Part shown: piece after piece, positions 1-7,200 of the stretch
How positions within the stretch are numbered: position 1 is the stretch's first letter
Layout: each line of letters begins with the position of its first letter
NCBI GenBank assembly: GCA_013153575.1
Contig: JAADEE010000294.1
Span: 1 to 8,981 of the forward strand
Direction of reading: 5' to 3'
DNA from: Chlorobiota bacterium
GTDB lineage: Bacteria > Bacteroidota > Bacteroidia > Bacteroidales > JAADGE01
Length of the DNA: 8,981 nucleotides
Notes under the pieces: model-generated
Database searches by the model: none
Told to the model about the DNA's origin: nothing
Seen by the model: only the letters and a program-made list of their open reading frames with translations
Position numbers and translations under genes: made by a program

Positions 1-279
1 ATAAATACAGAAAATGCTTGGGATAATTTTATGGTTAAATTTACGGAATTACATCCTGATTTTTTCGCAAAACTTGAAAAACAGTTTCCTAATTTAACAA
101 AAAGTGAAAAAAAATTATCTAGTTTATTATTTATGAATTTTAAATCAAAAGACATTGCAAATGTTTTAAATATTAGTGAAAGTTCAGTTAGCAAAAGCAG
201 ACAACGTCTTAGAAAAAAACTTAATCTTCCACAAGCAACAGATATTTCACAGTACATTAAGTTTGAAATTCAAAAATAA
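1..279 (+). CDS. LuxR/GerE-like helix-turn-helix regulator, C-terminal fragment (5' end outside window)
   Basis: The reading frame is open from base 1 and stops with TAA at 277-279. An ATG at 31 exists, but the frame continues upstream of it (INTENAWDNF), so this is best read as the last 92 codons of a longer protein. The visible part starts with HPDFFAKLEKQFPNLT, a linker typical of Bacteroidota regulators in which TPR repeats or sensor domains precede a C-terminal HTH. The HTH follows at about 94-228: LTKSEKK, then the scaffold helix KSKDIANVLNIS, then the recognition helix ESSVSKSRQRLRKKL, the usual GerE/LuxR arrangement. It should bind DNA and control transcription. Its input domain is off the window, so signal and targets are unknown. 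It is separated from the next gene by 223 bp and is unlikely to be in the same operon. An independent small 82-residue protein starting at 31 is possible but less likely. Confidence 0.8.
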   Translation: MNTENAWDNFMVKFTELHPDFFAKLEKQFPNLTKSEKKLSSLLFMNFKSKDIANVLNISESSVSKSRQRLRKKLNLPQATDISQYIKFEIQK

Positions 280-410
280 TAATCACTTGTGTGATGCTGG
301 TTTTCATTGTGTTATGCAAATGTCTCACCAAATGTCTTGCTTCTTTTACATTTAAAAAGCTGATTATATATAACTTTACAAAAGAAGGTATTTTCGGTGA
401 AAGTATAATA

Positions 411-432
411 AAATAAGAGTTTTTCCTTATTT
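411..432 (+). other. Perfect 7-bp hairpin in the leader
   Basis: AAATAAG (411-417) pairs with CTTATTT (426-432) around the 8-base loop AGTTTTTC. It is followed by AAAATATAGG rather than a T-run, so it does not look like a standard intrinsic terminator on the + strand. It sits 70 bp upstream of the methyltransferase start and may be an operator-like inverted repeat or an RNA stem. The inverted repeat itself is seen; any function is inferred. Confidence 0.35.
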
Positions 433-436
433 AAAA

Positions 437-453
437 TATAGGTTTCCCCTATA
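437..453 (+). other. Perfect 6-bp hairpin in the leader
   Basis: TATAGG (437-442) pairs with CCTATA (448-453) around the loop TTTCC, only 4 bases after the preceding hairpin. It runs into the palindrome ACTATAGT at 453-460. Together these make a compact block of dyad symmetry just upstream of the candidate -7 element, a reasonable place for a regulator to bind. No U-tract follows, so termination is unlikely. Confidence 0.3.
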
Positions 454-474
454 CTATAGTGTTAATTATGTAAG

Positions 475-482
475 TAGTTTTG
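475..482 (+). promoter_or_regulatory. Candidate Bacteroidota -7 promoter element for the methyltransferase
   Basis: TAGTTTTG matches the Bacteroides -7 consensus TAnnTTTG and lies 20 bases before the ATG at 503. I could not find a matching TTTG -33 element at the expected distance upstream (the corresponding bases are around 451-455), so the match may be chance in AT-rich DNA. Confidence 0.25.
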
Positions 483-502
483 TTGTATATTATTTATTTA
501 AA

Positions 503-1162
503 ATGATAAAAACAAAATTAAATAATAACATTTTTACTTTGCTTAAGTCAAATGTTTCGTATAGTACTTGGTTTTCTAATATTTATGATTTTATTTTTTT
601 TCCGGTATTATATCCAATAAGGCAACGCATTGTGAATGAAGTACAACTATTAGGAGTAAACTCTGTAATTGATATGTGTTGTGGAACAGGAAATCAGATA
701 AAATATCTCAAAAATATTAATATAACTAAATTGATTGGTATTGATATTTCCGAAAATATGCTAGCAAGGGCTAGTAAAAATGGAGTTTCTGAATTTTGTC
801 AGAATAAAGATGCTACAAATACAGAATTTCCGGAAAATAGCTATGAACTTGCTTTATTAAGTTTTGTTTTACATGAAACAAGTTTAACACAAGCAAAAAA
901 AATTATAGATGAGGCTATAAGAATAGTAGAAGAATACGGCAAAATAATTATTGTTGATTATGTTTTTGATAAAGAATCTAAACTGTTAGGGAAGTGGTTG
1001 AGTATAATTACAGAATGGTTAATAGGTGGAGAACATTATAAAAACTTTACTAAATATATTAACCAAAATTTACTAAAAGAATATACACAAAATTTAAAAT
1101 TACTAAAAGAATATAAATACATCTTTAATTCAGTAAGAATACAAGTTTACTCAAAATATTAA
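503..1162 (+). CDS. Class I SAM-dependent methyltransferase
   Basis: This is a complete 219-residue cytoplasmic protein with a Rossmann-like methyltransferase fold (Methyltransf_11/25, UbiE-like). Motif I, the glycine loop that binds S-adenosylmethionine, is VIDMCCGTG at residues 55-63. The acidic residue after strand 2, D81 in IGIDISENML, should bind the ribose hydroxyls. KDAT near residues 102-105 is the likely adenine-contact segment, LALLSFVLHE (116-125) is the strand 4 region, and GKIIIVDYVF (146-155) is strand 5. The C-terminal GGEHYKNFTKYI (175-186) is a pattern I associate with quinone or lipid-type methyltransferases, but the substrate cannot be read from the sequence. There is no signal peptide and no clear Shine-Dalgarno; the ATG follows an A/T-rich leader, as is usual in Bacteroidota. 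The stop is 5 bp before the giant exoprotein gene, so the two may share a transcript. The last 30 codons contain a short direct repeat. Confidence 0.88.
   Translation: MIKTKLNNNIFTLLKSNVSYSTWFSNIYDFIFFPVLYPIRQRIVNEVQLLGVNSVIDMCCGTGNQIKYLKNINITKLIGIDISENMLARASKNGVSEFCQNKDATNTEFPENSYELALLSFVLHETSLTQAKKIIDEAIRIVEEYGKIIIVDYVFDKESKLLGKWLSIITEWLIGGEHYKNFTKYINQNLLKEYTQNLKLLKEYKYIFNSVRIQVYSKY
1071..1115 (+). repeat. 15-bp direct repeat inside the methyltransferase 3' end
   Basis: TACTAAAAGAATATA occurs at 1071-1085 and again at 1101-1115. The offset is exactly 30 bases, so the repeat is in frame and gives LLKEY twice at ten-residue spacing. It probably reflects a small in-frame duplication that lengthened a helix at the C-terminus. 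Confidence 0.6.
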
Positions 1163-1167
1163 ATTTT

Positions 1168-1254
1168 ATGATTATGAAGAAAATTAACTATTTAAAGCGA
1201 TTTAAAGTATTAATAATTTTGCTTCTTTTTGCAAATGTTAATTCTATTAATGCA
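1168..1254 (+). other. Signal peptide of the giant protein
   Basis: A basic start (MIMKKINYLKRFK) is followed by a hydrophobic core (VLIILLLFA) and a polar end, SINA before QC. Cleavage is most likely after Ala29, leaving a mature N-terminal Gln. The Cys sits one residue after the probable site and the preceding residues do not fit a lipobox well, so I read this as type I rather than lipoprotein processing. Confidence 0.85.
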
Positions 1255-4200
1255 CAATGTATTGACGAAAACAGTAGTGATACCCATACTCCATGGACTA
1301 ACATTCCTTATGTTGACGGAGATAACTCTTATATTAGGATACAAGAAGGGTCAGATGTTAGCGATTCTCATAATGCTGCTAATTGGCTAGAGAATGATTT
1401 TACTGTGGATTTGTGGCTTAGGTGTACCTGGCCTGATGATAATGAAAGTGATGATTATTATACATTCTTTTCTGCAGGAGATTGGGGAGATGATTATAAC
1501 TCGTTATACTTAATGTTTCAAAGAACAAGTTCATCAGATTGGCAAATAAGGTTAAGTGATGGATTTGATGATGATAGTAATTCTGATATAAGGTTTACAA
1601 CATTTGACTATGGAGATGATTTTAAATATAAATGGCAACATCTTACCATTACTTATAATGAAGGAAATGAGCTTATTACATTGTATTGGAATGGAGAATA
1701 TGCCACATCAGGTTCATTTACTTTGGGTGACTTTTCTTGGCAATCTATATTTTTAGGAGATGCAAATGATCATTCTAGAGATTTCAGAGGGCAGATATCT
1801 GGTGTAAGAATATGGACAAAAGAATTATTAAATCAAGAAATAGCTTATGTTTGGGATAAAACATTTAATGATCCTGAAACTTTACGTTCAGATATGTCAG
1901 GTTTAGCTGATGATCTTAAAATAAATATGTATACTTCTGTAGATAATGTTTATTCTTTAGTTCCTGATAAAAGCATGACAGAAACAGGTGTTTCTTATGA
2001 TACAGAAAAATATCATCCTGGAAGACCTCTTAATATTTATAATCTCACAGCAACTGGAAATTGTGAAAATATAAGATTAGATTGGACAAGAGGAACAACG
2101 TATTCTACTCAATATATATACAGAAAAAAAGAAGGAGAAGAAGGAATGGGAACTTTTTTATGTGGTGTTACAGATGATTATTTTATTGATTATGATAATG
2201 CATTAGAACCAGGACAAAGTTATGAATATTATGTACGCTCTGTTTGGTATAATCCCAATAATCCTTTAAATACAAATTCCGGTTATTATGATGCAGAAGA
2301 CTTTGATAATAATGATGTTGCAAAAATAAAAGCATCTTTAAAAAAGTATGTCCAAGTAACTCATTTTGAGGCAGATCATGCATCAACAGGAAATTGTACG
2401 GGAACTGTAAAATTTACATGGGATGAAAGTCCTGAAGGTTGCGATTATAAAATAATCTATAATGTTGATGGAACATATCAAACGCTTCAAGATAATATTT
2501 CAGGAGAAGAATATACATATACTGCACCTGAAGCATATTATGGGAAGTCTATTAAATATCAAATTGATGGTATTGGAGATGGATGTGAAAACTTTAGTGA
2601 TCCAATTACAGCAATTGCAAATACAGAATGCCTAACACCTCCAACAAATCAAGATGCAATTGTTAATGGTGACAACATTAGTGTAACTTGGGATTTTACT
2701 CAACCTGATGAAGGTGCACCTGCTGCTTATTTCAATATTTACAGAAGCGAAGACGGTGGAACTTATGAACAAATTGAAAGTGAATATTCTGTAGATTTAA
2801 GATCATATGAAGATAGAGATGCCGATATGTGTAAAGAATATGAATATAAAATTGAAGCAAGTAACGTTTGTGGAGCCAATAACTCAATTACCGATGCAAG
2901 CCAAGTGGCAAAAATACCTTCAAAATATGATAATATATTTACTTACGAAGGAGCTGATCCGTTATTTGAAGGCTCAAAAGGTTATTTTAACCAAGAAGTA
3001 AAGCTTGATTGGGCTGTTAATCCAGACAAAAAATCAGATATTGAAGAATTTGAAATTTATAGAAGAAAAGTAAATGAAGATTTTGAATTATTAGTAACAA
3101 TTGATAATGAAAATGCAACCTCATATACAGATGGGCAAACAAATGCTAATGAAATTTATGAATATTTAATCCGAACAAAAGGGCATTGCGGACTTGAACA
3201 AATAATTTCAGACACATTAACTGACATTGGTTTTAGAACAAGTACAGGAATTGTAAGTGGAAAAATAACATATCAGGGAGGAATTGCAGTAAAAGATGTT
3301 GATGTAAGGGTAAATACAGAAAATCCAGTTGCTACTTCTAGTTTATATTTTGATGGCAATGATGATTATCTAATAAATTCAGAATATCATCAAGATAGTT
3401 TATCATATAAACCATTAACTTTTGAAGCTTGGATAAAACCGGAACTTTCAACATCCGGAAATAGAAAGATGATTTTCTCAATTGATACTCTTAGGTTTAA
3501 CTTTTATCTAATGAATATGCAACTTGTTGCAGTTTTATATGACACAACATCAAACGCTACCCAAACTCCAATAGTAACAGCATCTTCAACAACTGAGCTA
3601 AATGCAGACGAATGGGCTCATGTAGCATTTTCACTTGATGCAGAAAACGGGGAATTAAGAATTTATTTAAATGGCGATAAAATAGCATCTTCAACTTATA
3701 CACCTGTAATTCCATGGGCAAATCCTAATCAATGTAATACAGTTTTGGGAGGAGCACTTGAATTTGGACAAAATTTAGGATTTAAAGGTAATATTGATGA
3801 AGTTAAACTTTGGTCATTGGCAAAAACTGATGAACAAATAAAAGATGATTATCAAAGAATTGTTCCAAATGATTCTGAAGGGCTTTATGCATATTGGCAT
3901 TTTGATGAAAATTATGGAAATTTTGGTTATGATATTTCTAAAAAAGATGGAGAATTTAATAAAAAAGATTTAAAATTTGGAGAAAATCATTATCCTGAAT
4001 GGTCATCAAGTACTCCAAGTTTTGAACAACTACACCCCTCAGGTTTAACAGATGAAAGAGGTAATTATGTTATTGAAGGGATTAGGTATAGTGGTGAAGG
4101 AGAGATTTTCAATGTTGCACCTTTGCTAGGTGTTCACGAGTTTGATCCAACAGATGTAAATTTGTTTATCAGTGATAATACACCTGTGCACAATAATATT

Positions 4201-7200
4201 GATTTTACAGATGTGTCATCTTTTAGAGTAACAGGTAAAGTAACATATAAAAACACAACAATGCCTGTTAAAGATTGTTATATTAAAATTGATGGTAATT
4301 ATATTCAAGGAGAAAATAATGAAGTTATAACAACAGATGAACAAGGAAAATATGATATACAAGTACCAATAGGAAATCATTACATTTCTGTTGAAAAAGA
4401 AGGTCATGTTTTTGTATCTGAATATTTTCCCGGACCTACATATGAATCTACATATTATTTTAATGATGATTTATATAATTTAGATTTTATAGATAACACA
4501 TTAGTTAAATTAGCAGGAAGAGTTGTTGGAGGTGCAGTTGAACAAGCAAAACCTGTAGGTTCAAAAGAAAACCCTAATAAAAATAATCTAGGAGTCTGTG
4601 AAATAACATTTACAACAGATCAAGGATACTTTTTACAAAATGGAGCAACAGATACTACAATTTATACAGATGCAAGTACAGGAATGTATGAAATTAATTT
4701 ATGTCCTGAAACATATGTTATTACAACAGTTAAAGTGAATAATACATATAACTTTTTAGATGGAGAAAATGATATTGTAAATATGTCAAACTGTTTTGAT
4801 GATATTTTTACAGTAGACTCTGTTGAAAATGAAAATGGTGTAATAGTCGCAGACACAGTTTTTACATATAACAAGAAAAAAGATTGGATAAGAAGAGATC
4901 CTCCAAGATTATCTGTTTATAATTATAATGGTTCAAAGGTATTAGGCGATTCATTGTATATTATCAGAATAGGAGATGAAAATCAAGATAATTTAGAAGT
5001 TGATACAGTTCCTGTAACTGATGGTGAAATAATAGTTGTTAATAATTGCGCAAACGATCAGAATCAACAAAACATACCATTAAATGAAGATGGATATGCT
5101 TTATATCAATTTTATGGAGGATTACCTAATTTAACAAGCCCATTTGATAAAAAAATTGAAATTTCACTTCAAGTAGGAGATTCTAATTATCCTTGGTCTG
5201 AATCACCACTTATGGCTTATGTTTCCGGAAACCTTCCAACAGGAAATAATTTTGTTACAAAGGGGCCTGATAAAATTGACTATATTTTAAGAGATCCTCC
5301 GGGTTCAAATAGTTATGCATATTTAACAAAAGGATTAGTTACTAATTACACAAAAACCGTAACAACTAACAAAGCGTGGGAAGGTTCTGAATTAGCAACA
5401 TACCATTTAGGAAATAAAATCACAACAACTGCTGGTACACCATTTTTCTCTGTAGGTTTAGAACTTGAAATAACGGCAGATATGTCAGTAGGATTTGAAC
5501 ATAGTAATGATTGGGGAAAGGAACATGAAACATCAGAACATATTGCATTTAATGAAACATTCTCAACAAGTAGTGATCCTGCTTATGTTGGAGATATGGG
5601 AGATGTGTTCCTTGGGCATAGTACAAATATTATTTTCGGAGCATCAAACTTTATTCAAATATCAGATGTTAATGATGTTCCTGTTGATGCAGAAACATTA
5701 GGAAATGTAACGATTGATGGAAATGATTATACTATATGTAAAAAGAAAGGTTTATATCTTGGGAATGAGATAAATACAACGTTTATATATTCTCAAAATC
5801 ATATCGAGAATTATTTAATTCCTAATTTAATGATGCTTAGAAATGCTGCATATGGTAATATGAAAGATTATTATTCAAATGTTTATTCTGATGATAGTGA
5901 TGAAGATAAATTTTTATCAAATAATGATGATGAATTTATTTGGGGAAGTAGTGCGTCGGATGATCCTTTCACTGGTCCAAGTTACACATTCAATAATCCT
6001 AATGAGGATGATGTAATAGATTCCGTTAGATATTATAACACACAAATAATTGAGTGGAGAAATGTTTTGAAAAATAATGAATATCAAAAAATAATGAGTG
6101 AACCATCAGAAGATTTTCCTCAAAATATCTCATTTGATGCAGGAGCAACATATGAAGCTAGTGTTGAGGTCGAGCAATCAGACATTCAAACAAAATCATT
6201 TGAATTTATGATTTCTCCATCATTAGCAGGAGCATTAGGTTTTACTGTTAATGAGAAAGGCTTTACTTTTGAAATGGAAGAAAGGTATAGATATACCAAA
6301 AACACTACAACATCAATTGACCAAACAACAGTTCAGGAAACGGGTTTTGTTTTAGAAGATGGTGATCAAGGTGATTATTTTTCTGTTGATGTAAGAAAAG
6401 ATGTGAAAGGAGGATTTGCTCCTATATTCAGAACACAAGGAGGGCAAAGCTCTTGTCCTTACGAAGGAGCATCATACTCAAAATACTACAATCCCGGAAC
6501 AATATTAAATCAAGCAACAATGCAAATTGAAAAACCAAACATTGCTGCTGCAGAAAATAATATTTTTGGAGTACCTGAAACAACACCTGCAGTATTTAGC
6601 CTTGCATTAACAAATACATCAGAAACAGAAGATGATGTTTGGTTTAATCTATTAGTTGATGCATCATCAAATCCTTACGGTGCTATTGTCTCTGTTGATG
6701 GAGACCCTGCAACAAGTGAAGGTAAAGCAATTTTAGTCCCTTTTGGGCAAACCGTTTATAAAACATTAACTATTGAAAAAGGACAACCTGATTATAATGA
6801 TATTGATAGCATACTTGTAATACTTCATTCACAATGTCAATTTGATCCTACTGATGATGTTGAAGATATTGCAGATTCTGTTTATTTATCGGCTCATTTT
6901 GTACCGGCCTGTACATCGGTTGACTTTAATCAAATTTATGATAAATGGACTGCAAATGTTTCAAACAATGATACAATTAGCTTCCAAATTACAGATTATG
7001 ATATTAACAGTTCTAAATTTAAGTCAATATCATTTCAAACTGCAACACCGGGTTCTCCAAGAACAACAAGAATGGTGTTTTATAAAGATTTAGATGATTA
7101 TAATTCTGCAGATGAACCTAAAACATATATAAATGATGAACCGGTTTTAGATTATAACTTTGATATAAGTGGGTTAAACGATGGAACTTATGAATTATAC

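Larger units (their letters stand above)
280..502 (+). other. Intergenic leader between regulator and methyltransferase
   Basis: No convincing gene lies here. Directly after the regulator stop there is a short stem, ATCAC/GTGAT (282-286 with 291-295, loop TTGT); it has only a scattered T-rich tail, so it is a poor terminator candidate. Further down are two perfect AT-rich hairpins (411-432 and 437-453) and an 8-base palindrome ACTATAGT (453-460), then a promoter-like TAnnTTTG at 475-482. The region probably contains the end of the regulator transcript and the start of the methyltransferase transcript. A 40-codon open frame at 294-416 is most likely chance. Confidence 0.6.

Noticed and set aside
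31..279. A self-standing small 82-residue HTH protein starting at ATG 31.
   Set aside because: The frame remains open to the window edge upstream of that ATG, and the HPDFF-linker plus HTH normally sits at the end of a longer regulator.
282..295. A short stem-loop ATCAC-TTGT-GTGAT right after the regulator stop as an intrinsic terminator.
   Set aside because: The stem is only 5 bp and is followed by GCTGGTTTTC rather than a clean T-run, so it is too weak to call.
294..416. A 40-codon open frame, ATG 294 to TAA 414-416, with a hydrophobic, Cys-containing N-terminal part (MLVFIVLCKCLTKCLA).
   Set aside because: There is no ribosome binding signal, it ends inside a hairpin, and a frame of this length can arise by chance in AT-rich intergenic DNA. 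It could only be rescued by conservation in relatives.
1168..1260. Lipoprotein signal peptide, because a Cys lies close to the cleavage region.
   Set aside because: The residues before the Cys (SINAQ) do not fit a lipobox, which needs a small residue directly before Cys and Leu or similar at -3; type I cleavage after Ala29 fits better.
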